In this document: in pieces, positions 22,088-30,154 of the stretch
Numbering within the stretch: position 1 is the first letter of the stretch
Layout: every line of letters begins with the position of its first letter
Assembly (NCBI GenBank): GCA_015065045.1
Contig: SVRB01000005.1
Coordinates: forward strand, 1 to 30,343
Length of the DNA stretch: 30,343 bases
DNA from: Oscillospiraceae bacterium
GTDB taxonomy: Bacteria; Bacillota; Clostridia; Oscillospirales; CAG-272
Reading direction: 5' to 3'
Notes under the pieces: model-generated
Seen by the model: only the letters and a program-made list of their open reading frames with translations
The model's database searches: none
Told to the model about the DNA's origin: nothing
Made by a program: the position numbers and the translations under genes

Positions 22088-22627
22088 ATGCTTACAGATA
22101 GAGATGACGTGAAGATATTTATACTGTATTTGCTAAACAGTATAGGTTACCCGCTTGAGCAGGACGTATTGCACGACGTGTCTGTTCAGGATGGATTTGT
22201 AACGTCCTTTGACTTTATTGAAGCTTTTGATGAGCTTGTGCAGACCGAGAATCTGAAGACGGCGGATCCGTCAAACGAGGATGAGCTTGTTGAGATTACG
22301 GAAAAGGGTAAGCACGTTGCAGAGACCTTGAACGGAAGATTGCTTTCGAGCGTTAAGGAAAAGGCGCTTAAAAGCGCACTGAGACTTTTGTCGTTTGAGA
22401 AAAGAGGTACGAAGATAACCTCCGAGGTTACACAGCTTCCTCACGGCAAGTATGAGTTTAAGTGCTCTATAAAGGACAAGGGTGGCGAGCTTATGGAGCT
22501 TAAGGTTATGATAGATAACCCGAAGCAGCTCGATAGGACGATGTATAACTTTGACGAGCGCCCGGAATTTATATATAAAGGCATTCTTGCGCTTCTTGCA
22601 GGAGAAGCAAACTATTTGTTAGATTAA
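22088..22627 (+). CDS. DUF4364 family protein, winged-helix-like
   Basis: The 179-aa cytoplasmic protein matches DUF4364, a family widespread in Clostridia. It starts with LTDRDDVKIFILYLLNSIGY, continues with DFIEAFDELV and EITEKGKHVAETL (together reading like a winged helix-turn-helix, about 1-85), and ends in a beta-rich C-terminal domain. The N-terminal fold suggests DNA binding, but the family's role is not established as far as I know. AGGAGAAAG precedes the ATG. It may be read from the OppA-like promoters through the weak terminator. Confidence 0.85.
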   Translation: MLTDRDDVKIFILYLLNSIGYPLEQDVLHDVSVQDGFVTSFDFIEAFDELVQTENLKTADPSNEDELVEITEKGKHVAETLNGRLLSSVKEKALKSALRLLSFEKRGTKITSEVTQLPHGKYEFKCSIKDKGGELMELKVMIDNPKQLDRTMYNFDERPEFIYKGILALLAGEANYLLD

Positions 22628-22711
22628 GAGTTTTTGTGTAAAATATTGAGAAATTTTGTACAAATTTCACTAAATATAAATACGAATATCAATCAAATTG
22701 TGAAAAAACTA

Positions 22712-22739
22712 TTGACAATTAGTTTTTTAGTGGTATAAT
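22712..22739 (+). promoter_or_regulatory. Consensus promoter of the sigma-factor gene
   Basis: A perfect TTGACA (22712-22717), a 16-base spacer and a perfect TATAAT (22734-22739) preceded by TGG (extended -10). This is the closest match to consensus in the window. Confidence 0.85.
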
Positions 22740-22771
22740 GTCTGTATGTAATATTGGGGGTAGGGTATTTT

Positions 22772-23308
22772 GTGGAAAAAGAATTACTATCTCTGATAAG
22801 ACTTGCAAGGTCGGGAAGCGAGAGCGCTTTTGCTGACTTGACCGTGCAGTACAAGCCGTTGATCGAAAGTATGTCGAGGTCATATTACAGAAAATACTCG
22901 GGGGAGCTTTATTCCGAGGAGGATTTTCTGCAGGAGGCATCGATGGCGTTGTATTCGGCGGTGTGTTCGTATAACGAATCGGACGAGGTAACGTTTGGTT
23001 TGTATGCGAAGATATGCGTAAGGAATAGGCTTGTTTCATTACTCCGCTCAGCATCAAAAAAGACGAAGAAGACGAGTGGCAGAGGTGTTGAATACACCGA
23101 GCCGTCACATAGACTTTTGGAGAAAGAAGATATAAAACAGTTTGAGAAAAAGATCGAGGCTGTTTTGAGCGAACTTGAGTGGTCGGTTTTTTGTTTGTAT
23201 ATTCAGAAGAAGTCTTATGCGGATATCGCAAGGGAGCTTTGCAGAAGCGAAAAGACGGTCGATAATGCAATATACAGGATTAAGAAAAAACTGAAGGAGC
23301 TCAAGTAA
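22772..23308 (+). CDS. SigH-like RNA polymerase sigma factor (sigma-70 family)
   Basis: The protein recruits RNA polymerase to a specific promoter class. Region 2 is visible at about residues 15-95: SAFADLTVQYKPLI, EEDFLQEASMALYSAV, TFGLYAKICVRNRLVSLL. A C-terminal region 4 helix-turn-helix (about 140-175) reads QKKSYADIARELCRSEKTVD then NAIYRIKKKLKE, close to B. subtilis SigH. I choose the GTG at 22772 (178 aa), which has GGGGGTAGGG 6 bases upstream. The TTG at 22754 would overlap that site. SigH drives early sporulation and stationary-phase genes in relatives. Whether this is the genome's only SigH cannot be told here. Confidence 0.85.
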   Translation: MEKELLSLIRLARSGSESAFADLTVQYKPLIESMSRSYYRKYSGELYSEEDFLQEASMALYSAVCSYNESDEVTFGLYAKICVRNRLVSLLRSASKKTKKTSGRGVEYTEPSHRLLEKEDIKQFEKKIEAVLSELEWSVFCLYIQKKSYADIARELCRSEKTVDNAIYRIKKKLKELK

Positions 23309-23384
23309 TTAAAAAAACGATATAGACCCTGTAATACGGGGATATAATATAATTTTTATCCAAATTAAAGCGAGGGAGAAAACA

Positions 23385-23663
23385 ATGTACGAAGACAAGA
23401 AATTAGTTTGCAAAGACTGTGGACAGGAATTCGTGTTTACAGCAGGTGAACAGGAATTCTACGCAGAGAGAGGATTCCAGAACGAGCCCCAGAGATGTAA
23501 GCCCTGCCGTGACGCAAGAAAGCAGGCTACAAAGGCTACAAGAGAAATGTTCACAACAACTTGTGCAAACTGCGGAAAAGAAGCTAAGGTTCCTTTCCAG
23601 CCCAGCAATGACAGACCCGTATACTGCAGCGAATGCTTTGCAGCTATGAAGGATCAGCAGTAA
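23385..23663 (+). CDS. Double zinc-ribbon protein
   Basis: The 92-aa cytoplasmic protein has eight cysteines in four CxxC pairs: C9/C12, C38/C41, C60/C63 and C81/C84. This fits two zinc ribbons. The first unit (VCKDCGQEFVFTAGEQEFYAERGF) matches the small zinc-binding family common in Firmicutes. The second (CANCGKEAKVPFQPSNDRPVYCSEC) is a CxxC/CxxC module typical of the same proteins. The molecular role is unknown; nucleic-acid binding is plausible. The ribosome binding site is GCGAGGGAGAA. Its codon choice resembles highly expressed genes here, and it has its own terminator. Confidence 0.85.
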   Translation: MYEDKKLVCKDCGQEFVFTAGEQEFYAERGFQNEPQRCKPCRDARKQATKATREMFTTTCANCGKEAKVPFQPSNDRPVYCSECFAAMKDQQ

Positions 23664-23701
23664 GTCGATTTAAATTACATAAATAGATTTATATGTCAGT
23701 T

Positions 23702-23733
23702 AAAAAGCTACACTTTAAAGTGTAGCTTTTTTA
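23702..23733 (+). terminator. Intrinsic terminator of the zinc-ribbon gene
   Basis: AAAAGCTACACTTT pairs with AAAGTGTAGCTTTT, a perfect 14-base palindromic arm followed by T residues. Confidence 0.9.
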
Positions 23734-23800
23734 CTTTTTGTGCAGACGGAGTTTAGCGAAAATAAAAAGGATAAAGATTACAAAAAAATACAAAAAAATA

Positions 23801-23829
23801 TATACAAAATAGATTTTTTGTGGTATAAT
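23801..23829 (+). promoter_or_regulatory. Extended -10 promoter of the rRNA methyltransferase gene
   Basis: TATACA (23801-23806), a 17-base spacer and TGG-TATAAT (23824-23829). The stretch from the T-run in the spacer to TATAATGTC is nearly the same as in the sigma-factor promoter. A tandem CAAAAAAATA pair just upstream (23781-23800) gives A-tracts like an UP element. Confidence 0.65.
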
Positions 23830-23861
23830 GTCATATGTATAATTAGGTGAATAATATTTTG

Positions 23862-24668
23862 ATGCGGATGAGGCATTTTACGATGAAAGAAAACAGAAGG
23901 TTTCGTTCGGATGAACGAACAGAAAATTACGAGCAATCAGAAAATGTGATAGTGGGAAGAAACTCGGTAAGAGAGCTTCTCGTATCAGGTAGAGATATAG
24001 ATAAGATATTTGTTCAAAAGGGTGAGAGAACGGGTTCGATCACAAGCCTTATTGCAGAGGCAAGAAGCCGTACCATACCGGTTGTTGAGTGCGAGAAGGC
24101 TAAGCTTGACCGCATATCCAACGGAACGAATCATCAGGGAATAGCGGCGTTTGCTGCGGAGAAAGAATATTGCAGCATTGACGATATTATAAAATATGCA
24201 GAGGAGCTTGGTCAAAAGCCGCTTATAGTTATTGCTGACAGAATAGAAGATCCTCATAATTTGGGAGCTCTTATAAGAGCAGCTGAATGCGCAGGTGCTC
24301 ACGGGTTAATAATACCTAAGAGAAAGGGAGCTATGCTGACTCAGGTGGTGTCTAAGGCATCGGCGGGAGCTATGGAGCATATGAGAATAGCTAAGGTTAC
24401 CAACCTTGTTATGACAGTTGAGGAGCTTAAGGAAAAGGGACTTTGGATATTTGCTGCCGAAGCGGGCGGTGATAAATATTACGAGCAGGACTTGACCTGC
24501 GCTGCGGCGATAGTGCTTGGCAGTGAGGGAAAGGGTGTTTCGAAGCTGTTGCTTGAAAAATGTGATTTTGTATTGTCCATACCGATGTACGGCAAGGTCA
24601 ATTCATTCAACGTATCAGCGGCAGCGGCGGTGTTGCTTTGTGAAGCTGCAAAACAGAGGAATGCTTAA
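23862..24668 (+). CDS. rlmB: RlmB/TrmH-type 23S rRNA 2'-O-ribose methyltransferase
   Basis: This SpoU-family enzyme methylates a ribose 2'-OH in rRNA using S-adenosylmethionine, probably G2251 of 23S rRNA. An N-terminal substrate-binding domain begins at VIVGRNSVRELL. The SPOUT domain carries the three signature motifs: IADRIEDPHNLGALIRAAEC (motif 1), IVLGSEGKGVSKLL (motif 2) and IPMYGKVNSFNVSAAAAVLL (motif 3). The start is uncertain. I use the ATG at 23862 with TAGGTGA upstream (268 aa). A GTG at 23847 overlaps that site, and an ATG at 23883 with GAGG nearby is also possible. Confidence 0.9.
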   Translation: MRMRHFTMKENRRFRSDERTENYEQSENVIVGRNSVRELLVSGRDIDKIFVQKGERTGSITSLIAEARSRTIPVVECEKAKLDRISNGTNHQGIAAFAAEKEYCSIDDIIKYAEELGQKPLIVIADRIEDPHNLGALIRAAECAGAHGLIIPKRKGAMLTQVVSKASAGAMEHMRIAKVTNLVMTVEELKEKGLWIFAAEAGGDKYYEQDLTCAAAIVLGSEGKGVSKLLLEKCDFVLSIPMYGKVNSFNVSAAAAVLLCEAAKQRNA

Positions 24669-24736
24669 TAATTTACGTAACTAAATGTTTTTTGCGATAT
24701 AGATAAAGAATATTTAAAACATAGGAGTAAAACAAA

Positions 24737-27535
24737 ATGGATAACGAAAAAATAAACGGTCTTGAATTAAATACTCCCAACGAAGAGACAGAAGCGAATG
24801 ACTCGCCTATTACCGCAGATGATCTTATAAAGAAACTTAAGACAAACTTGAAGCAGAACCCTAATCTTCAGGGTGAGGAGCTTTTTGAGTCAGAAGAGGA
24901 TTTAGACTCTGAGTTTGTATCCTTTGATGAAGAAATAGAGTTTGATGACATTGTTGACGAAAACGGCAAGGTGTCGGATGAGGAATATTTCAAGGCTTGG
25001 GAGGAAAGCTTCCAGAAGCTTGTAAACGAGGAGATTCCTGCGCTTGAAGACGTGGCAGAGCCCGTTGAGGAAGAGCTTCCTGCTGAAGAAGAGAAGCCCA
25101 AGGAGAAGATGTCTATAACTGATTCTGTTAAGAATCTTATCGCTTCATTAAAGGCTAACGTTATTGGTTCGGAGACTGAGGAAGCGGCAGCTGAGGAAGA
25201 GGTTGTTGAAGAATCGGTTGAAGAAGTGGTCGAAGAAGAATCCGAGGAGCTTGTTGCAGAAGCAGAGGCGGAAGAACCTGCAGAGACTGACACAGAAACA
25301 GAACAGATGACGTTTGAAGAGCCTGTAGCAGAGCCTGTAGCTGAAAAAGAATATTCGGTTGTTATAGGAAGCACGTCCGATGAAACGGCAGTGTATGATC
25401 CTACTCAGCTTAAGCAGACTAAGAAGTCTGATGACACAGAAAGCCTTTTCGAAGAAAATGATCAGGCAGGTGTTACGGAAGCAGAGCAGCTTACGTTCAG
25501 TATGACCGAAGATGATCTTCAGAAGAGCATCGAAGAAGCAGAAGCGTTTATTTTTGATAGAGAATACGTATCTGATCCTGAAGAAGTGATAAATGACGGC
25601 GATATGTCAAAGGAATTTGATATATCAGGCGAAAACATACCCTCGACCGAGGAGTTTGACCAGACAGACCTCTGGATAGCATCTGCATTCGGTGATGAGG
25701 ATGAGGTAAAGAATAAGTTTGGCGAGGCTGTTGCTCAAGAGGTGCAGACTCAGCTTGATATCGATGTAAGCGATTATTTGAAGGAACAGAAGAAGCCTGT
25801 AAACAACGCTAAGATTGCTGAGGAATATACCTCTCAGTCTCAGACGAAGGATGTGTTTGCAAGATACAGAAAGCTTCATAAGCAGGGGCTCATTAAGATG
25901 GCGGCTTGCTTTGTGGTGTTGTTTATAGCATTCTTGTTTGAAAATATTACAGCATTCGGCGGAAAGCTTCCGACGTCGTTGAGTCCTCAGAACTATCCTG
26001 TTGTTTATATTCTTGTAAGCCTTCAGTTCTTGGCGTTGGCTGCAGCGATTGCTTGGGAAGAGCTTTACAGAGGCGTTAAGGCGTTATTTACTTTACGTCC
26101 GTTGCCCGAAAGCCTTACGTCTGCGATGGTTATCGTGTCTGCTTTGTATCATATAGCTCACTGCTTTATTTCCGAAACAGATCCTTCCGTTGCGCTTTAC
26201 GTATTCCCCGTTATAGTTTGCATATTTGTTACTTTGGTTTATGATTTCTTCAACCTGAAGAGAGAGATATATAGCTTTAATATAGTAGCGTCAAAGAGAT
26301 TGAAGTATACTATAAATAAGGTTGAAAACGAGAGCGCAGATCTCGAAAACGAAGCTTTTGGCGCATATCTTTCCGACGAAGATGACGTTACTATGTTCAA
26401 GATCGGTAAGACAAGCTTTGTTAAGGGCTTCTCCGAGAGAATGAATCGTTATTCCAGATTTAATTCGATAGTAAGCATACTCCTTTCTGTAGCTGTTGCA
26501 TTGGGACTTATATTCTTTATAATCGCAACTGTGACACATGACGTAAAGAGCGGTTTCTCATTTGGATATCTTGCGTTTGTGTTTGCTATTCCGGCTTGCT
26601 CATTGCTTGGATTTGGACTTCCTTTCTACAAGGCATCCAAAAAGGCTTTTGATGATGACAGCGCGATTATAGGCTGCGAATCACTTGAGGAATATTCAAA
26701 GGCAAATACACTTTCATTCGATGACAAGGACGTGTTCCCGTCATACGGCGTAAAGGTTAAGAGCATTAAGGTTTACGGCGAAAGCAGAATAGATAAGATA
26801 CTTTATAACGCGGCAAGTGTGTTTAAGCAGATAGGCGGTCCTTTGGCTGACGTGTTTGATACTGCAACTCACGAGCTTGGTAATTCTGAAAATATCGAGA
26901 TCATAGAGATCTCAAAAGACGGAATTGAGTCGATAATTGACGGTCAGCATATTTATATAGGAAAATCGTCATATCTTAAGTCGAGAGGATTTACTCCGAA
27001 CGTCGAGCTTGCTGATGAGCACCTCGAAACAAGCGGTGAAGCAAGTGTTATGTATATGGTTTGCGATGATGAAATTTCAGCAAAGATGTACGTTCAGTAT
27101 ACTATAGATCCCGATTTTGAGTTTACTCTCAGAAAGCTTTATAAGGCAGGTATCTGTATAGGAATTAAGACGTTTGACCCGAATATTGATGACAAGCTTC
27201 TCGGAAGCAAGGTTAATATAGCAAAATATCCCGTAAGGATATTGCGTTGCAGCTCACTTGAGGAAAAGACGATCCCGCAGGATGAGGCTGACAGCGGTAT
27301 CGTATCAAAGGGCGGACCTCGCAACTTGCTTAATACTTTTGTGTTGTGCGCGAAGGTGCTTTATGCTAACAGAACTAACGTAACAGTAAAGATTATGTCC
27401 GTTTTGTTCAGCGTATTGCTTATGGCATTCTTGCTTGTATTTGGTAAGGTAACTGCTATCCCCTCGATATACGTTGTGCTTTATCAGATATTCTGGATGA
27501 TACCCGTTTACTTGATTTCGAAATTCTACGTGTGA
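24737..27535 (+). CDS. P1B-type-ATPase-like membrane protein with an acidic extension, probable pseudoenzyme
   Basis: The 932-aa protein has a very acidic, Glu/Ala/Val-rich N-terminal region (about 1-375), then eight hydrophobic segments grouped 4+2+2. They lie at about 386-505, 573-630 and 882-930, the layout of P1B heavy-metal ATPases. SERMNRYSRFNSIVSILLSV mirrors the segment before the ATPase M3 helix. AIPACSLLGFGLPFYKASKK mirrors the CPC-x-LGLATP helix. ANTLSFDDKDVFPS mirrors the INTVVFDKTGTLT loop but retains only the Asp (D662). The hinge TGD reads TFD (812-814). The GDGxND and TGES motifs are not found, although DSGIVSKGGPRNLL resembles the segment after GDGxND. ATP-driven transport is therefore unlikely; a sensor or scaffold role is speculation. 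Confidence 0.65.
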   Translation: MDNEKINGLELNTPNEETEANDSPITADDLIKKLKTNLKQNPNLQGEELFESEEDLDSEFVSFDEEIEFDDIVDENGKVSDEEYFKAWEESFQKLVNEEIPALEDVAEPVEEELPAEEEKPKEKMSITDSVKNLIASLKANVIGSETEEAAAEEEVVEESVEEVVEEESEELVAEAEAEEPAETDTETEQMTFEEPVAEPVAEKEYSVVIGSTSDETAVYDPTQLKQTKKSDDTESLFEENDQAGVTEAEQLTFSMTEDDLQKSIEEAEAFIFDREYVSDPEEVINDGDMSKEFDISGENIPSTEEFDQTDLWIASAFGDEDEVKNKFGEAVAQEVQTQLDIDVSDYLKEQKKPVNNAKIAEEYTSQSQTKDVFARYRKLHKQGLIKMAACFVVLFIAFLFENITAFGGKLPTSLSPQNYPVVYILVSLQFLALAAAIAWEELYRGVKALFTLRPLPESLTSAMVIVSALYHIAHCFISETDPSVALYVFPVIVCIFVTLVYDFFNLKREIYSFNIVASKRLKYTINKVENESADLENEAFGAYLSDEDDVTMFKIGKTSFVKGFSERMNRYSRFNSIVSILLSVAVALGLIFFIIATVTHDVKSGFSFGYLAFVFAIPACSLLGFGLPFYKASKKAFDDDSAIIGCESLEEYSKANTLSFDDKDVFPSYGVKVKSIKVYGESRIDKILYNAASVFKQIGGPLADVFDTATHELGNSENIEIIEISKDGIESIIDGQHIYIGKSSYLKSRGFTPNVELADEHLETSGEASVMYMVCDDEISAKMYVQYTIDPDFEFTLRKLYKAGICIGIKTFDPNIDDKLLGSKVNIAKYPVRILRCSSLEEKTIPQDEADSGIVSKGGPRNLLNTFVLCAKVLYANRTNVTVKIMSVLFSVLLMAFLLVFGKVTAIPSIYVVLYQIFWMIPVYLISKFYV

Positions 27536-27546
27536 TAGAAGACTGT

Positions 27547-27575
27547 CGGGAGGGAATTGTTTCCCTCCCGTTTTT
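27547..27575 (+). terminator. Intrinsic terminator of the ATPase-like gene
   Basis: CGGGAGGGAA-TTGT-TTCCCTCCCG is a perfect 10-bp stem followed by five T. Confidence 0.92.
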
Positions 27576-27614
27576 GCAAATTATTGAGACTGTTAATGCT
27601 TGGCGGAGGAAAGA

Positions 27615-29474
27615 ATGGATAACCGATTGGAAAATATACTGACTAAGGTTATGAAGCCGGGAAGATATATCGGCGGAGAATACGGTCAGACGATAAAAGA
27701 TAAGGATAAAATTAAGGCAAGATTTGCTTTTTGTTTTCCCGATTCGTATGAGATAGGTATGTCGAATTTAGGAATACGTATTTTGTATGGCGTTTTGAAC
27801 AAGATGGACGACGTATGGTGCGAGAGAGTTTATGCGCCTTGGGAAGATATGGAAAAGGAAATGAGAGAGAATGATATTCCTCTCTGGGCTGTTGAAAGTG
27901 GAGATAAGCTTCTCGACTTTGATTTCGTGGGCTTTACTTTGCAATATGAGCTTTGCTATTCGAACGTTTTGAATATGCTTGACCTTGCAAAGATTCCTCT
28001 TTTGGCAAAGGATAGAGATGATTCGTGCCCGATAGTTATAGGCGGAGGGCCCTGCTCATATAACGCCGAACCTGTTGCCGACTTTTTTGACGTATTTTCG
28101 ATAGGCGAGGGCGAGGATGCTCTTTGCGATATCGTAAATCTCTATAAAGATATGAAGGCGAACGGAACGTATACGAGAAAAGCGTTCTTGCACGAAGCGG
28201 CAAAACTTGAGGGCTTCTACGTGCCGTCGCTTTATGACGTAACTTATAACGAGGACGGCACGGTTAAGGCTTATACTCCGATCTTTGATGATATTCCGAA
28301 GAGAATACGTAAGAGAATTATGAAGGATCTCGATAAGGCGTATTTCCCCGACAAGCTTGTTATGCCTTACATAGAAACAGTTCACGACAGAATTATGCTC
28401 GAGGTTTACAGAGGCTGTATCAGAGGATGCAGATTCTGTCAGGCGGGTATGGTTTATCGACCCATAAGAGAAAAGTCTCCCGAGGTTTTGAATGCTCAGG
28501 CAAAGTGCTTGTTTGAGAATACCGGATACGATGAGATTGCCTTGTCATCTTTAAGTATAAGCGACTATTCAAAGATAGATAAGCTTACCGACGATCTTCT
28601 TGAATGGACTGACGATAATATGGTAAGCCTTTCGTTGCCGTCACTCCGCGCGGACAGCTTTACAAAGGAGCTTATGGATAAGATCTCGTCAGTAAGAACG
28701 GGCGGTCTTACTTTTGCTCCCGAGGCGGGAACACAAAGACTCCGCGATGCGATAAATAAGAACCTTTACGAAGAAGACCTCTTGAAAGCTTGCGACGTTG
28801 CGTTTAAGGCAGGCAAGACTCAGGTTAAGCTGTATTTTATGATGGGATTGCCGACTGAGGAATATGAAGACCTTGACGGAATTCACGCTTTGGCAAAGAG
28901 GGTTGTTGATACTTACTATGCAAATCCCGACAGACCTAAGGGTAAGTCTCCCAAGGTAACGATAAGCGCCGCTTGCTTTATACCGAAGCCGTTTACGGCG
29001 TTCCAGTGGGAAAAGCAGGAGGATATGGAAACTCTGCTCGAAAAACAGCAGTATATTCTCGGAACCATTACCGACAGAAAGGTTAAGTTTAACTACCACG
29101 ATGCAAAGGTTTCGCGACTTGAGGCTGTGTTTGCAAGAGGTGACAGAAAGCTTTGTAAGGTTATGCTCGAGGCTCATAAGGCGGGAATTAAGTTTGATGC
29201 GTGGGACGAATATTTCGATTACGAAAAGTGGATGCAGGTGTTTGATGCTTGCGGTATAGACCCCGCTTTCTATGCGAACAGAGAGTTTGGCAAGGATGAG
29301 GTATTGCCGTGGGATATTATTGATATTGGCGTAACGAAGGAGTTCCTCTTGCGAGAGAACAAGAAGGCGCATGAGTCAAAGACGACACCTAACTGTCGAG
29401 AAAAATGCTCTGCGTGTGGCGCTGATTGCTTGGGAGGTGAGAAGACGTGGTGCAACAGAAAACTTTGCGAGTAA
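27615..29474 (+). CDS. TIGR03960-type B12-binding-domain radical SAM protein
   Basis: The 619-aa cytoplasmic protein has an N-terminal domain with FCFPDSYEIGMSNLGIRILY and CPIVIGGGPCSYNAEPVADF, typical of B12-binding-type radical SAM proteins. The SAM/[4Fe-4S] motif is CIRGCRFC (C268, C272, C275). The barrel follows with GGLTFAPEAGTQRLRDAINK and VKLYFMMGLPTEEYEDL. A Cys-rich tail (CREKCSACGADCLGG) may hold another cluster or metal. The family's reaction is unknown to me. I start at the ATG at 27615, preceded by GGCGGAGG; the upstream TTG at 27600 overlaps that site. It overlaps the next gene by 28 bases, as is usual for this pair. Confidence 0.92.
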   Translation: MDNRLENILTKVMKPGRYIGGEYGQTIKDKDKIKARFAFCFPDSYEIGMSNLGIRILYGVLNKMDDVWCERVYAPWEDMEKEMRENDIPLWAVESGDKLLDFDFVGFTLQYELCYSNVLNMLDLAKIPLLAKDRDDSCPIVIGGGPCSYNAEPVADFFDVFSIGEGEDALCDIVNLYKDMKANGTYTRKAFLHEAAKLEGFYVPSLYDVTYNEDGTVKAYTPIFDDIPKRIRKRIMKDLDKAYFPDKLVMPYIETVHDRIMLEVYRGCIRGCRFCQAGMVYRPIREKSPEVLNAQAKCLFENTGYDEIALSSLSISDYSKIDKLTDDLLEWTDDNMVSLSLPSLRADSFTKELMDKISSVRTGGLTFAPEAGTQRLRDAINKNLYEEDLLKACDVAFKAGKTQVKLYFMMGLPTEEYEDLDGIHALAKRVVDTYYANPDRPKGKSPKVTISAACFIPKPFTAFQWEKQEDMETLLEKQQYILGTITDRKVKFNYHDAKVSRLEAVFARGDRKLCKVMLEAHKAGIKFDAWDEYFDYEKWMQVFDACGIDPAFYANREFGKDEVLPWDIIDIGVTKEFLLRENKKAHESKTTPNCREKCSACGADCLGGEKTWCNRKLCE

Positions 29475-30109
29475 AATTTGAAAAGACGGGCAAGCTTCAG
29501 TATATATCACATCTTGACCTTCTGAGAACAATGCAGACGGCACTCCGTCGCTCCAAGGTGAAAATGATATATTCCGAGGGCTTTAACCCTCATATGAAGA
29601 TAACGTTTGCGCTTCCGCTTTCGATTGGGATTGAGAGCGTATGCGAATATATGGATATTAAGACCGATATATCGACCGATTGCAAAGAGGTAAAGAATAA
29701 TTTATCGAAGAACCTGCCTAACGATATGAAGGTGCTTGACGTATATGAAGCAGAGAGTAAGCTTACAGATATTAAGTATGCTTCGTATACTATTTATCTT
29801 GACTACGGAGACAAGACTGAGAATGCTGCTGTAATAGGAAATAAGCTGTTTTCCGAGCCGCTTGTTGTAACCAAGAGAACCAAGAAGGGCGAAAAGGATA
29901 TTGATATTCAGCCTATGATCCATAAGGCTGAGGTTAAGTATGAATATGGATGCGCGATAATAAACTGTACGCTTTGCGCTGACAGTGAGAATTATCTGAA
30001 TCCGTTTTATCTTACGGGTGCGCTTGATAAGGCGATGGATATGACAGCACTACATAAAAGAACGGTGCGTGTCGGAGCATTCTTTGCAAACGATAAAGAG
30101 TTTAAATAA
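29447..30109 (+). CDS. TIGR03936/DUF2344 radical-SAM-associated protein
   Basis: The 220-aa product is the standard partner of the preceding radical SAM protein; in many bacteria the two are fused or overlapping. The N-terminus is diagnostic: VKFEKTGKLQYISHLDLLRT, MQTALRRSKVKMIYSEGFNP, then HMKITFALPLSIGIES. It begins at a GTG (29447) with GGAGGTGA 7 bases upstream, inside the previous coding region, so translation is coupled. In related genomes this pair often precedes ribonuclease G and ribosomal protein L21 genes. Here a terminator and a repeat follow instead. Its biochemical role is unknown. Confidence 0.9.
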   Translation: MVQQKTLRVKFEKTGKLQYISHLDLLRTMQTALRRSKVKMIYSEGFNPHMKITFALPLSIGIESVCEYMDIKTDISTDCKEVKNNLSKNLPNDMKVLDVYEAESKLTDIKYASYTIYLDYGDKTENAAVIGNKLFSEPLVVTKRTKKGEKDIDIQPMIHKAEVKYEYGCAIINCTLCADSENYLNPFYLTGALDKAMDMTALHKRTVRVGAFFANDKEFK

Positions 30110-30111
30110 TT

Positions 30112-30139
30112 AAAAGGAGCTTTTAAAAGGCTCCTTTTT
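30112..30139 (+). terminator. Intrinsic terminator of the radical-SAM pair
   Basis: AAAAGGAGC and GGCTCCTTTT pair around an AT loop, followed directly by T residues, 3 bases after the stop. Confidence 0.85.
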
Positions 30140-30154
30140 AATTAGATTTTTAAG

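Noticed and set aside
23309..23384. Promoter for the zinc-ribbon gene
   Set aside because: TATAATATAAT is present near 23343-23353 with a small CCC/GGG hairpin upstream, but no acceptable -35 at 16-18 bases, so it is not listed as a promoter.
24868..25374. 168-aa minus-strand open frame rich in Ser
   Set aside because: It is the antisense of the Glu-rich part of the ATPase-like gene; Glu codons read backwards give Ser-rich frames. There is no ribosome binding site or family match.
24737..27535. Functional heavy-metal-transporting ATPase
   Set aside because: DKTGT, TGES and GDGxND are not present in the expected places and no metal-binding CPC motif is seen (it reads PAC), so active pumping is not supported.
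28689..29372. 227-aa minus-strand open frame
   Set aside because: It lies fully within the well-recognised radical SAM gene in the opposite direction.
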